NCBI GenBank assembly: GCA_032622095.1
Contig: CP136066.1
Coordinates: forward strand, 233,432,211 to 233,496,210
Length of the DNA: 64,000 bases
Origin: Siphonodentalium dalli
Lineage: Eukaryota; Mollusca; Scaphopoda; Gadilida; Siphonodentaliidae
Reading direction: 5' to 3'
Below are positions 12,389 to 24,207 of the stretch, in pieces. The position numbers and the translations under genes were made by a program. How positions within the stretch are numbered: position 1 is the stretch's first letter; every line of letters begins with the position of its first letter. The notes beneath the pieces were generated by a model. It made no database searches. It had not been told where the DNA came from and was given only the letters and a program-made list of their open reading frames with translations.

Positions 12389-12909
12389 CAGGTCAGGGAG
12401 AACCCAAAATTGATGTACTAAACCTTGATTTGTGTTAAAAACCTTGATCGAGGTTCTTCGAGACCATGTGAGTGACCACTGGTCAAAACATACACCCATG
12501 ATATAAGGGGAAACACTCTAAACCAAATATGATACTAATGGAAGTAATCTGTATCTGTAGTTGTTACGTCCTAGTGACCAAAGCTGGCTTTAAACCTTTT
12601 ACAGGACGGTGTGAGGTAATGTAGTGTAAGTGATATAGGCTACAGTAGTGTGGAGTACATGTATTTCACAGTGTTTCATCTTACACCTATGGGAGGCCAA
12701 ATTCACATTTAATAATTAATTGTGCTTGAGCGCTATCAAGCACAATTAATTATTAAATGTGAATTTGGCCTCTCATAGGTGTAAGATAAATTACTCTACA
12801 CTACCGGTACCGTATATCACCAGTGGTCACATGTTCTCGAAGAAACTCGATCGAGGTTGTTTACACAAATCGAGGTTTAGTACATCGATTTTGGGTTCTC
12901 CCTGACCTG
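12389..12909. mobile_element. foldback MITE, family E, TTATA target duplication
   Basis: The 521-bp element begins CAGGTCAGGGAGAACCC and ends GGGTTCTCCCTGACCTG. The 5 bp TTATA occurs directly on each side (12384-12388 and 12910-12914). The middle is a near-perfect palindrome: 52-bp arms at 12678-12729 and 12736-12787 around GCGCTA, with one mismatch. The whole element folds on itself as one long hairpin. Non-coding. Confidence 0.85.
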
Positions 12910-13138
12910 TTATATACATATATAATATCATTGTTTAGACACTGATGCCTGAAGATCTGACAAAGTTTTGTGTGAAATACTTTTGACTTAAGTGAACTTT
13001 CAGAAGACGACAATTCAATTATAAGTGGAGGAATCGGGTCCGACAAATTCATGAATAGTTTGTTCACACAATTGCGATGTTGTCTCAGATGAGGATATCG
13101 AGGGTTGTTCTTAGGCCATAGTTAACCACGTGATTGAC

Positions 13139-14038
13139 GGCCCCGCGCGAAGTCGACCCCATACGAAGACGACCCCATGCGAAGTCGGCCCCAGAGAAGT
13201 CGGCCCCATTAATTAGAAGGGATTAAATCGGCTTAATTTTATTGAGATATTGTTTATTTTGTCTAATTGTGAGGTTCCCAACTAAAATTTGGTTGAGTTA
13301 GTGTAGTGTTTGTGTAGGCTAATTGTGAAGTCCGCAATGTTTTCTTAGTTCTAATAACAAAATGATCTTCACTTATGGGCAGTCACTGACAGCGGCTCAG
13401 TTATAAAAATATGATAGTTGCCGACATACAATGAAAGAAAGCGCTAAGTACTGTTGATTGCTGCTTAGCGAATGAAGCCATTAGCTCATTATTCTCACTT
13501 CGGATTTATAGACGTATATAAGATTAGCCCAGCTATCCGATTTCCATACGGGACAAATTTAGGGAACACATAAACTTAAACATTAGCAATACAGAAATTA
13601 ACACCCCAAATGACATACATGTAGAAATGGCAGCCAAATCAATAGATCCGACATAAATAAGGATGCCATTGACACAGCATGCCCAAAAAAGAAAATAAAG
13701 CAAAATACATGGAGAGTATCACGGGGAAACATTAGAATTAATTCACCTCAAACGCAAAACATGCAGACTAATGCAAAAACTCCCCAGGTAAAGACATCGA
13801 ATACACTTACAGGCCTAACTATGTATAACAGCGACAGTGATAGCGACGATGACGTTTTTTGAATTTGTTAATTGAATTTGTTATTATTATATTTGTCTTT
13901 ATCATTATTATCAGTTTCATATTTCATATCATAAAATAAATAAAGAATGATTTTAAACAATGGTTCTGTTATATATGGGGCCGACTTCGCGTGGGGCCGT
14001 CTTCGTATTGGGCCGACTTCATGCGGGACCGACTTCTC
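13139..14038. mobile_element. possible foldback element with minisatellite-like ends, family F
   Basis: The left end (13139-13208) is four imperfect units of CGAAGTCGGCCCC or CGAAGACGACCCC. The right end (13977-14038) holds the same units as reverse complement (GGGGCCGACTTCG). About 770 bp of AT-rich, non-coding sequence lie between. No clear target duplication was found, so this could be an inverted pair of minisatellites rather than a transposon. Confidence 0.6.
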
Positions 14039-14055
14039 CTGCATTCGATTGACTA

Positions 14056-14412
14056 CGCTACACTTTAGTTCATGTCATGAATCTCTACTCCAGCTGACGC
14101 ACGCAGAGATCATCGTCACATCGATCCACCAGTACAAAACCCGGGAATAAAATAAATATTTATCGTGGAATCGGGTCTCAAAAGTCACGTAAATAATGTA
14201 ATCTTGAGCTTCGAACTTCATGTACCGATGAATAAATCATTAAGCAAAAGGTATGAACAAAGAAATACATAATTCCCCGCATTATTTTTTCGACTTTATA
14301 AGATTCTCTGTCAAAACTTTAAAAAAGTTCCGGGGTCTTGTACTGGTGGAATATGATCTCTACGGACGTCAGCTGGAGTAGAGATTCATGGCATGATCTA
14401 CGCTACACTTAA
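14056..14412. mobile_element. foldback MITE, family N, copy 1
   Basis: Inverted arms at about 14056-14142 and 14323-14412 share ATGAATCTCTACTCCAGCTG and CCACCAGTACAA plus CCCGGG-type sequence. A second copy, interrupted by other elements, is at about 51943-52625. Confidence 0.72.
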
Positions 14413-14460
14413 GCTTTCCATCTATATTTTTTACGTATGTATACACACGACTCCTATTCC

Positions 14461-14980
14461 ATCACAAGTGGAGCTGATGGGGTCGTTGTCATAACGTTTT
14501 CTACGTAGATTCACACCGTGTGCATTCCTGTACCAGTATACATAAATGCACACCAGCCTCGTGTAATGTCACGTGATAGGGGTCATTGCAGTGTTTTCTA
14601 CATAAATGCACACACACGTGACACGGTGTGGATCATATTTGTAAGTTCATGTTCTTCTGTTCATTGATCAAACAACCATGCAGTTCTTGCAGTCCCTGTT
14701 TAATACTAAGATCAATATGACCAAAGATCAATTTTATCACCTTGTGACCAATGAACAATTTTATCGCCTTGTGTTTCATCCTTGTGCTAAAAGAAATGTA
14801 TGCCTTTATCAGAATTTCGGAAGTTAGTTTCGAATTTAAGCAGATAGCAATTATTTATGGCAACATTTCAATCTCGCATTGACTGAGACTGGTGTGCATT
14901 TATGTATACGGTACATAAATGCAAACGGTGTACATTTATGTATATCAAATTATGACAACGACTCCATCAGCGAAAGTGGA
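14461..14980. mobile_element. foldback MITE, family G
   Basis: The outer arms (14461-14494 and 14950-14980) share GCTGATGGGGTCGTTGTCATA. The inner arms (14521-14556 and 14890-14925) share TATACATAAATGCACACCAG. A fragment, GCTGATGGGGTCATTGTCA, recurs near 61100. Confidence 0.72.
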
Positions 14981-15236
14981 GGTAACCAAGGTGAAGGATA
15001 TGCCACTATTTCGCATCTAAATTGAAACAGCGCTTGATATTAATTTTTTACTCGCGATCTTGCTGCGAGCATGTGCAGTCCAACTACCGGTTACTACCCA
15101 AGAGAAGATTTGTCCCTGCCGAATCTTACGATTGAGTAAACAAATAAATCTAGAGCACTTGTTTAATCGATTGAGGCTGAATGATGACTTTCCTATAGAA
15201 CACCAATCTGACGATGATGATTTTGAACTCGATCCA

Positions 15237-15548
15237 TGAATCTCTGATCTAGCTATACCATACTAGATGAATCTCTGATCTAGCTATACCATACTAGATG
15301 AATCTCTGATCTAGCTATACCATACTAGATGAATCTCTGATCTAGCTATACCATACTAGATGAATCTCTGATCTAGCTATACCATACTAGATGAATCTCT
15401 GATCTAGCTATACAATACTAGATGAATCTCTGATCTAGCTATACCATACTAGATGAATCTCTGATCTAGCTATACCATACTAGATGAATCTCTGATCTAG
15501 CTATACCATACTAGATGAATCTCTGATCTAGCTATACCATACTAGATG
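15237..15548. repeat. minisatellite, 31-bp unit
   Basis: Ten nearly identical units containing ATGAATCTCTGATCTAGC and TATACCATACTAG. Confidence 0.95.
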
Positions 15549-15785
15549 AGTTCAATGAGAAAATAAAACCAATCTTTGATCTAGCTATACCATACTAGAT
15601 GAGTTCAATGAGAAAATAAAACCAATCTTTGATCTAGCTATACCATACTAGATGAGTTCAATGAGAAAATAAAACCAATCTTTGATCTAGCTATACCATA
15701 CTAGATGAGTTAAATGAGAAAATAAAACCAATCTTTGATCTAGCTATACCATACTAGATGAGTTCAATGAGAAAATAAAACCAAT
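15549..15785. repeat. minisatellite, 53-bp unit sharing part of the 31-bp unit
   Basis: About 4.5 units. Each keeps GATCTAGCTATACCATACTA from the preceding array but adds GAGTTCAATGAGAAAATAAA. The two arrays therefore arose from one ancestral unit by replacement of one half. Confidence 0.92.
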
Positions 15786-15828
15786 AAGCCATGCTATAAC
15801 AACTTCCATGATTCATTTCAACATACTC

Positions 15829-15857
15829 GCTCTCTCTCTCTCTCTCTCTCTGTCTCT
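15829..15857. repeat. (TC)n microsatellite
   Basis: About 29 bp of CT dinucleotides with one interruption. Confidence 0.9.
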
Positions 15858-15859
15858 TT

Positions 15860-17878
15860 GAAAAACATGGACAAATTAGCCAATTTCCTATTTAATTGCA
15901 GGCGATTTTTTTGTTTAATATGTGTATGCAGTTGTTTGAACTTATATCTATGATTTTGGAAATTATTTGTCCCTGTCATTTCTGAATCTAAATTTAATGA
16001 ATCGTATCAGCACCCCCACTAAAGCTGGGCTTAAAATCCATAAATTTTAGGAGAATTAAAACTTCGCGTTTCTACAAGGAATCAAGACTTTTTACAAGGA
16101 TCAAAAGATTCTCATCGAAATTTAGGAAATGGGCCAGCTCGTCCCAGCGCCAACCTGGTCCAGTCGACCTGGGCCAGCTCGGCCTGAGCCAGCTCGGCCC
16201 AAGGGATAATGTCTTATTTAAGTTGTTTTTTCTTGATGTCTTTTTGCTTGCTTTCTCTCTTGCTCTTTTGTCACCTCTCTCTGAGCCAAAGGATTAATTC
16301 AAAAACAAATGAGTAAATAAGCAAGTCAGTTAAAATATTCGTTTTAATAAAAAATGACAGTAGAACAACTTATAATATCTTAGTTTTGCTGCATTTGTAT
16401 ACTATATGTTTTGCGTTATGGTCTCCTAGAAAGCTCCAGTTTTAAATTTATCTTTATAGTATTTGAAAGTTGTATGGGGAGGTGTTTTGCACGGTGGAAC
16501 ATATAGGAAAATTATAGCTGTTTTTCTGTTTCAATGATGTCAGAGAGTTTGGAGTTTGGGTTTGGGAAGATTTGAAAGGGCTGTAAGCCCTCTCCTACAA
16601 CCCACGGTTGAGTGATATAGTGCCGCTGAAGAGCGTTTGTTGAGTTTGGTTGTGAGTGTTTTCTAGTCGTTTGATGCTTGCTTGTGGAGTTTGGGTTACA
16701 TGCCACCCTGGCAGGAAGCAAAGCCCCCCCCCCCCCATTCCAAAAGCGGACCAGCGAGAAGACTTACCTTGATTGTAATACGAGTTCTGTTTGTTTAACT
16801 TAGTTGATATCTTTTTATTTAGTGGTTTGTTGTAAACTAGTGTCCAAGTTGGTGCATGCTTGAACTCCGTTGCCTTAGTCTGTTGTATTCAGGGCTTATA
16901 CTACGGGCTCAACTCTAGGAAGGGTGTGCAATGCCGGCCGGTTGACTTAAGGTCGGTCGGGGCTCCCCAACTCTCGGTGGTGCAATGCCCGCCTTACACT
17001 CCTGTGTGAGTCTCAGAGCCCGTTGACCTGGTTGTGTTGTTGCACAGATGAGGACGCAGCTGAGGCCAGACTGTTGGTGATATGTCTCTGAAGGTTGGGT
17101 ACCGAATGTTTTTGCTAGTATTGTATCTTCGTGTATGTACGGGTGTGGTTGAGAGCATGTGTTTAAATTTGTATATGTGGTTGTAAGTCAGTTGAGGGAG
17201 ATTATATTGATAGCTTATACTGCGACCACACAGGCAAACAACTAACAACGCATAAAGGCAGGCTCGGAATATTCTTGTGCCAGCCTGTACACATTGTATT
17301 TGGTGTGCGGGGTAATTCAATAAGTTTTATATTAAAGAGTTAGCAGATTAGTCATTTTGAAAGAGATAATTACTCAATGGCTTATAATACGGCCACCAAA
17401 AGGGTATCTATGCCGCCCGAGGACATTCATCAGCGCCCAAGGAGCCATCTAGGGCCGGAGCCCGCTACCCTACGTTTTAATATTGTGTTAGTCTTGTTAG
17501 ACGGTCGATATTGCGGATGTTGCATACATGGGTTAGTACATACCCAAAAGGTTGTTTAAGCTGAGTATTACCAGTGGGTTTTATTGAGGGCTTGCTTTAC
17601 TGCAGAGAGGGCGTGGCCAATTCACTGTGATATCCTGTCGATGAGCAGTACATCTCATCGAGCCCTGTTGAAACATAATTCATAATTACATGTCCTCCTG
17701 GTGGGGCTGACTCGATAATGTGATGTCTACTTGTATACTTACTTTCCTTTTGATTGAACTGGGTTAGTAACTTAATCGACCTAGCGTTTTATGAGTTTTA
17801 TGAGATAAGTCCATTTATTTATGTTGATTGGGAAATGTTCGTTGAATTGGGGGAGTGATGGCATGACCATTGAGGGGT
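15860..17878. other. non-coding stretch, possibly the 3' tail of the adjacent LINE
   Basis: Small features only: GGCCAGCTCGGCC-type repeats at 16133-16205 and a C tract at about 16724-16736. Because the LINE remnant at 17879-18717 is read on the minus strand, part of this stretch could be its 3' untranslated region. That cannot be shown from one copy. Confidence 0.4.
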
Positions 17879-18717
17879 TTATTCCGGTGAACCAGAACCA
17901 ACTTCGCCTCGCCGGCCAGCTGCTTTTGTTTTGTCTTTGGTGAGTAATGTTTTCCTAAGTTCTAGTTCGTCGACTAAAGTACTGCCTTGTAGTCTTATAA
18001 GACTGTTTGCGGCTAGTACTTGTAATCTGACGCGGATAGTTGGTATATCGGCTGTATCATGTAACGTTCTGATGGGGGTACGTATGTTTTCCTGAAGGGC
18101 CATTCTTAATGTTTTATTCTGTATAATTTGGAGTTTGTTGAGTGTGGATTTGGGAAGATCGGCTATTATTATGGCCCCATATTCCATAATTGGTTGTATA
18201 ATTTGCTTATAAAGTTTAATCAGGGTTTCTGGATTGAGTCCCCATGAGGTGCCCCTGAGCATCCTTAATAGCCCAATTCTTTGGGAGGCCCTGGTCGAAA
18301 TGTTTTTAATATGGGGGTGAAAAGATAATCTGTTGTCGAGGGTTATGCCTAATAGAGTTGCTTCCTGGGTTTGTTCGAAAGTTTCCCCAAAGATGGATAA
18401 GTTTAGTTTGCTTGTAATCTTAATTCCAACGTTTTGGGGTTCCCCCCGGTGGTCCAAAGGCCCAGATCGTCGGCAAATTGTGATATTTGTATGTTATGAA
18501 GTGGATTGTGGGGGATGTCATTGACGTATATTAGGAAAAGTAGCGGGCTTAGGACCGACCCTTGAGGAGTACCTGCTTTGAGATCAACATTGTCTGAGAT
18601 TTCGTCACCCACCCTAACTTTGATAGATCTTTGCATGAGAAATGATGATATGAGTCGTAACATTTTGGTGGGTATGTCGGTGGTTGTTTTTAGTTTGTAG
18701 CGAAGGCCATGATGTCA
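17879..18717 (-). pseudogene. LINE reverse-transcriptase remnant, 5'-truncated and broken
   Basis: Read on the minus strand, the sequence enters at HGLRYKLK just inside 18717. It continues with ISSFLMQRSIKV, the RT motif GTPQGSVLSPLLFLIYVNDI and the catalytic FADD. Near 18420 the frame changes and some 25 residues appear missing. It resumes with LGITLDNRLSF and QPIMEYGAII, the thumb-like region after the catalytic core, and ends at 17879. Motif order and wording fit the Jockey/I group of non-LTR retrotransposons. The endonuclease and most of the RT fingers are absent because the copy stops at a minisatellite at about 18735. Not functional. Confidence 0.85.
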
Positions 18718-18734
18718 GATAATCATGGCACTGC

Positions 18735-19220
18735 TTATATACTGTTAGTGAAAGTGATTATCTATCACACGTTCTGAAGCCACCTCACCCTCTGATGTTA
18801 GTGAAAGTGATTATCTATCACACGTTCTGAAGCCACCTCACCCTCTGATGTTAGTGAAAGTGATTAGCTATCACACGTTCTGAAGCCACCTCACCCTCTG
18901 ATGTTAGTGAAAGTGATTATCTATCACACGTTCTGAAGCCACCTCACCCTCTGATGTTAGTGAAAGTGATTATCTATCACACGTTCTGAAGCCACCTCAC
19001 CCTCTGATGTTAGTGAAAGTGATTATCTATCACACGTTCTGAAGCCACCTCACCCTCTGATGTTAGTGAAAGTGATTATCTATCACACGTTCTGAAGCCA
19101 CCTCACCCTCTGAAGTTAATGAAAGTGATTATCTATCACACGTTCTGAAGCCACCTCACCCTCTGATGTTAGTGAAAGTGATTATCTATCACACGTTCTG
19201 AAGCCACCTCACCCTCTGAA
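18735..19220. repeat. minisatellite, 53-bp unit
   Basis: About nine units containing GTTAGTGAAAGTGATTATCT and GAAGCCACCTCACCCTCTGA. It abuts the truncated end of the LINE remnant. Confidence 0.95.
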
Positions 19221-19904
19221 GTTTGAGGTGTGATTAGCCGACTGGTTACTGTGTAAACAACCTGCTTCTATCAAGTTGTTTTAATAGGAATAGGGACAAT
19301 AATGGCTTCTAAGAGTTTCGCAAAATTAACCCAGAGAGAGAATAAGAGATAGTGAAAACAGTTGATTATTGTTATTTATGAATTCGCCGGTTTCTCGTTC
19401 AAACCGACTGGGTAAATATTATCTTTGTAAAAAAACGTGCCTAAAGTAGTTTAAATGTCAAAATTGATGGACATAACTCTGAAAATATCATCATCTGAAC
19501 TTAAGAAATTAGTATATTAATATATATTGACTTAACACAAATTTAATACCCGGGCCCTGGGATGAGCTGACCCGGATAAAAAATTTAAGGCATTTAAAGT
19601 CAGGGTCTGTATGAAAATTTCAAGAACATATTGTATCTTTGAAAGTAGTTTAATACTGTCTGCGCTGGAGTTTTCATAATGGCAGGAATGCATGTACATC
19701 AGTGTGTCGAAACAACAAGCTAGCATATTAGCAAGAATACTCATTGTGGGGTCCCATTCCTTTAGCATGTTTCTATCTTGTTTTATTTCAGTCTTAATTT
19801 TTGCAATATATATATATAGGGTTTCAATATTCTCTGAGAGCCAAACCGAGGCGGCAATTTTTATACACCCGTTTGAAAAAACAGTTGTATTATGTAAATG
19901 GGTT
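19221..19904. other. non-coding stretch, nothing recognised
   Basis: Opposite-strand frames of 91 and 146 residues overlap here. Neither has a recognisable domain. Confidence 0.4.
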
Positions 19905-20227
19905 ATCCATCCATCTGTCCGTCGTCCTCCGTCCGCTTTTAGTTTCCGGATGATAACTTTAGATTGAATCAAGTGAACTGAACCAAATTTGGTATGTTAG
20001 TTAACACACCAAAATACAGATCAAGTACGAATATGGGTTTCGTCCGGATGATTTTGACTGTGTTATGCCCCTTTTTCGACTAAGTTTTTACCTGATTTGC
20101 AGTTTCCGGATGATAACTTTAGATTGAATAAAGTGATCTGAATCAAATTGGTATATTAGTTTACCACACCAAAATACAGATCAAGTTCGAATATGGGTTT
20201 CATCCGCAATATTTTGACTGAGTTATG
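19905..20227. repeat. dispersed repeat family P, two tandem units
   Basis: Two units share AGTTTCCGGATGATAACTTT and CGAATATGGGTTTC, and end in GTTATG followed by a C-rich CCCTTTTTCGACT segment. The second unit is interrupted after GTTATG at 20227 by the element at 20228-21028. Related text recurs near 24900-24990, 25560-25880 and 47290-47880. Confidence 0.75.
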
Positions 20228-21028
20228 CAGTCCTTTTAATTAGGAAAAATACCCCTAGGCAAAATTTTCGTCCTAGGCAAATTACCTAGGCAGTTTTGAA
20301 AATGCTTTAAAATCATGTTAGTTACATCGTGATCAGGTGAATATCTTGAGGACACAGTCCACTACACACAGTACACAGCAAACTGCATACATTTATGATA
20401 ATTGAATGTATAACTTGTCAATTTGTCTAACATATGATACTATGTTTGATTATTACATGCATTTAAAAATTTCATATACTTGAGTTGACTTGTATCATGA
20501 TTCATCACACCCACATGATCCCACATGAACATAATCCCATTTAATGCTTTCAGTGTTTTTATTTCTTGTAAATTATGTTCACATTTCTTTAATCCTTAAT
20601 ATTGAGGACAAAACTGATGCCATTGTGAAAACATCCAGATGATATCGCGAATCGAGATCGATAAATTCAGCACCCAAAGAAACGTACATACATGTACTAC
20701 GAAAAGCGTGTACCGCCAAACATCCGGTCATTAGAAACTTACTATTAAACCGCGTACCGTTTTCGCCGATTCGTGGTATTGACGATCGGTGATTTATTTC
20801 TATTTTTGCCGGCGGGTCAATAAAATGTTTAGGGTTACATGCAAAATATAGGATCGGTCGGGAAACCCAAACCAAAAGACTTTTTTTCTTTGGCCTGATA
20901 AGAAATGTCGACACTCACCTCGAAAGTTGGAAACTTCTCCCTCGGCAAAAAAAATGCCGATGCAAAATCGTAATCTCCTCGGCTCGTCCTCGGCAGTGCC
21001 GAATGCCGAGGGCTAATTAAAAGGACTG
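20228..21028. mobile_element. inserted element with 16-bp inverted ends, family K
   Basis: Starts CAGTCCTTTTAATTAG and ends with its exact complement CTAATTAAAAGGACTG. The 6 bp GTTATG flank both sides (20222-20227 and 21029-21034), and the neighbouring uninterrupted repeat unit shows the empty site. A minus-strand frame of 111 residues (20579-20914) has no recognisable domain. Superfamily unassigned. Confidence 0.82.
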
Positions 21029-21421
21029 GTTATGTATAACCCTTTTTCGACTTAATTATAGATCATATTTTGCGCTTAAGTGCAAATAAAAATTCATATG
21101 CATTGATCCCCCCCTGAATTAATTTTAAATGGCACAGGCCTAAACACATCACTCAAGTGTATACAGGCCCACCATATGAGGGAATCGATCCTCCAGTAAC
21201 CCCTAATTCCCTTTTTATGGCCATGGAAATGGTATATATCTCTGCAGGAGATGTCCCTTTAATAAAATATACTAGATCTATGGGAGTGAGGCACCAATTC
21301 TTGGGACACCAGGGACAGAGATGCCGATATGCATATGGAAATATCTTTTTTCTTCAATTTTAATATACTATGAGATGGACTCAATCATTCACAATCAGAG
21401 AGAAGTAAGGGAGTGTCAGGT

Positions 21422-21604
21422 ATTTGCACTTAAGCGCAAATGATTTACGCTTAAATGCGAATGATTTGTGCTTAAGCGCAAATAAATTGATAGTCATATA
21501 TTTGCACTTAAGCGCAAATGATTTGTGCTTAAGCGGAAATTATTTGCACTTAAGCACAAATGAATTACGCTTAAGCGCAAAAAAAATGCCCTTAAGTGCA
21601 AATA
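21422..21604. repeat. minisatellite, about 21-bp unit
   Basis: About nine imperfect units of the type TTTGCACTTAAGCGCAAATGA, itself partly palindromic (TTGCGCTTAAGCGCAA). Confidence 0.85.
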
Positions 21605-21757
21605 AATAATAAATGTGAAAAGGGTAATAAGTTTAACACTTTCTATACTAAGCATAATTGATGAGTAGTTATCCCATAGGAAATGTTCAGATAATAAGTT
21701 TAACCCTCTCAATATTAAAGTATTATATCTGTCATCTGCTTGTATTTCCTGAACACC

Positions 21758-22835
21758 CCTCTAGATATATAACAGACCAATCGAATGTAACCTCGAGATA
21801 TATAACAGACCAATCGAATGTAACCTCCAGATATATAACAGACCAATCGAATGTAACCTCGAGATATATAACAGACCAATCGAATGTAACCTCCAGATAT
21901 ATAACAGACCAATCGAATGTAACCTCCAGATATATAACAGACCAATCGAATGTAACCTCCAGATATATAACAGACCAATCGAATGTAACCTCCAGATATA
22001 TAACAGACCAACGAATGTAACCTCCAGATATATAACAGACCAATCGAATGTAACCTCCAGATATATAACAGACCAATCGAATGTAACCTCCAGATATATA
22101 ACAGACCAATCGAATGTAACCTCCAGATATATAACAGACCAATCGAATGTAACCTCCAGATATATAACAGACCAATCGAATGTAACCTCCAGATATATGA
22201 CAGACCAATCGTGTGTAACCTCCAGATATATAACAGACCAATCGAATGTAACCTCCAGATATATAACAGACCAATCGAATGTAACCTCCAGATATATAAC
22301 AGACCAATCGAATGTAACCTCCAGATATATAACAGACCAATCGAATGTAACCTCCAGATATATAACAGACCAATCGAATGTAACCTCCAGATATATAACA
22401 GACCAATCGAATGTAACCTCCAGATATATAACAGACCAATCGAATGTAACCTCCAGATATATAACAGACCAATTAAATGTAACCTCCAGATATATAACAG
22501 ACCAATCGAATGTAACCTCCAGATATATAACAGACCAATCGAATGTAACCTCCAGATATATAACAGACCAATCGAATGTAACCTCCAGATATATAACAGA
22601 CCAATCGAATGTAACCTCCAGATATATAACAGACCAATTAAATGTAACCTCCAGATATATAACAGACCAATCGAATGTAACCTCGAGATATATAACAGAC
22701 CAATCGAATGTAACCTTGAGATATATAACAGACCAACGAATATAACCTCCAGATATATAACAGACCAATCCAATGTAACCTCCAGATATATAACAGACCA
22801 ATCGAATGTAACCACCAGATATATAACAGACCAAT
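21758..22835. repeat. minisatellite, 33-bp unit, left part
   Basis: About 32 units containing CCAGATATATAACAGACCAA and TCGAATGTAACCT. The period is a multiple of three and most units lack stops, so frames of 180-384 residues open on both strands. They hold only the repeat. The array resumes after the insertion at 22836-23464. Confidence 0.95.
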
Positions 22836-23464
22836 CAGTGTTCGCGCTGTCGGTAGCCAAATTAGCCAATGGCTAATCTTTTTCGAATTTGGCTAATAAA
22901 AATTTCATTTGGCTAAAATTTTGGCTAAACTTTTTTTGCCCCAAATGGAGACCGAAAGCATAGTCGTAAAGCTAATTAATACGTAATCAAACTTCACGGG
23001 ACGGGTAAGCTCTAACATTTAACCAGCCTAATCGTCAATACGCATAAGCTGTACACTGGTTATGTAATTGATAAAGCCGTCTTGATAAGATAAAACACAT
23101 AAATCCTTTGTTCATTATAGAAGAGCAGTTCTTAATCAATGGTTGCGTAATCTGCATCCCGTTTAAAAAACTGGCTTCTGACCATAAAAGTGTCAACGAC
23201 ATAGAGTTATTACAGTTAGCTTAGCAGATTTATACGGGTTTTTTTTGCGTATTGTTCGATGTGAAATCCCGTCATATTCTATATTAATTTTTATGAATTT
23301 TATGAAGCAAATATTTTTGTCATTAATTGTGAACCGCCCAGAAAATGAGGATTTAATTTGGCCAAAAACATTTGGCTATAGTTTTTTTTCATTTGGCTAA
23401 TAAAATTTTCATTTGGCTAAACTTTTGGCTAAAATATATTTCGGTCCAGCCAGCGCGAACACTG
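22836..23464. mobile_element. hAT-type MITE, family H, copy 1, in a minisatellite
   Basis: The 629-bp element starts CAGTGTTCGCGCTG and ends CAGCGCGAACACTG. The 8 bp AGACCAAT, part of the minisatellite unit, is duplicated exactly on both sides (22828-22835 and 23465-23472). The ends are rich in TTGGCTAA motifs. CAGTG ends and an 8-bp duplication are hAT hallmarks. No coding capacity. Confidence 0.92.
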
Positions 23465-23548
23465 AGACCAATCGAATGTAACCTCGAGATAGATAACAGA
23501 CCAATCGAATGTAACCTCGAGATATATAACAGACCAATCGAATGTAGA
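23465..23548. repeat. minisatellite, 33-bp unit, right part
   Basis: Two and a half units of the same array as 21758-22835, separated from it by the hAT-type element. Confidence 0.92.
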
Positions 23549-23555
23549 CTTGAAT

Positions 23556-23716
23556 AACTGAGAGTGGGAATTCATGTCGTATATAAAAGGTTGACTGCCA
23601 GCTTCCAATAGTTTGTTCATGTCGTATAGAAAAGGTTGACTGCCAGCTTTAAATAGTTTGTTCATGTCGTATAGAAAAGGTTGACTGCCAGCCTCAAATA
23701 GTTTGTTCATGTCGCA
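23556..23716. repeat. minisatellite, 45-bp unit
   Basis: About 3.5 units containing GGTTGACTGCCAGC and TAGTTTGTTCATGTCGTATA. Confidence 0.9.
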
Positions 23717-23751
23717 GGAAAGTTTATATTTTGCCTTTAAAGATGCATAAT

Positions 23752-23802
23752 CTAAATTAACGCTCCTAAATTAACGCTCCTAAATTAACGCTCCTAAATT
23801 AC
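23752..23802. repeat. 14-bp tandem repeat
   Basis: CTAAATTAACGCTC repeated about 3.5 times. Confidence 0.85.
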
Positions 23803-24207
23803 TAATTTTTTTGGCTTCAGGGGTAAAAAATATTTGATTCCAGTCGAGGAATCCACCCATTCAAGCAGAGTTATCAGATATCAAATTTTGTTTATCTGTT
23901 ATCTTTAACCACCGTGAATATTTGGCGGCCTCTCTCTCTCGCATTTTAAGAAAAGTTGTTGTTGTTGGAATCTGATGATATGGGGACCACAGAATTGGGT
24001 TGTGAACCTTTATTATGTAAACAATTTGTTTTCAAATAATTTTTTTTACCTTTTCGGTAAATTCCCTCCATGCTCACTGATGCAAAAGATTTTAAATAAT
24101 TATGTTTCTTATCTTTTTATGTTTCAATACTTACGCTCTTGCTTCATTTCTAGTTTTGTTTCTTCTTTAAATAGGGAACTTATCAATTTGGATGAGGGCA
24201 AATAAAG

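Noticed and set aside
15060-15239. Frame ending in DDDDFELDP before the 31-bp array
   Set aside because: Short and acidic without family resemblance. Could be a gene relic but cannot be supported.
16994-17559. Frames on both strands near the LINE remnant
   Set aside because: They overlap each other and have no RT, endonuclease or gag motif. At most they are the LINE 3' untranslated region.
20579-20914. 111-residue minus-strand frame in element K
   Set aside because: No recognisable motif and in a small element. It could be a chance frame.
21758-22835. CRISPR-like array
   Set aside because: Units are contiguous with no unique spacers, and the window is eukaryotic.
21715-22876. Frames of 182-384 residues on both strands at the 33-bp array
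   Set aside because: The period is a multiple of three and the units lack stops. Both strands open equally, so this is not coding evidence.
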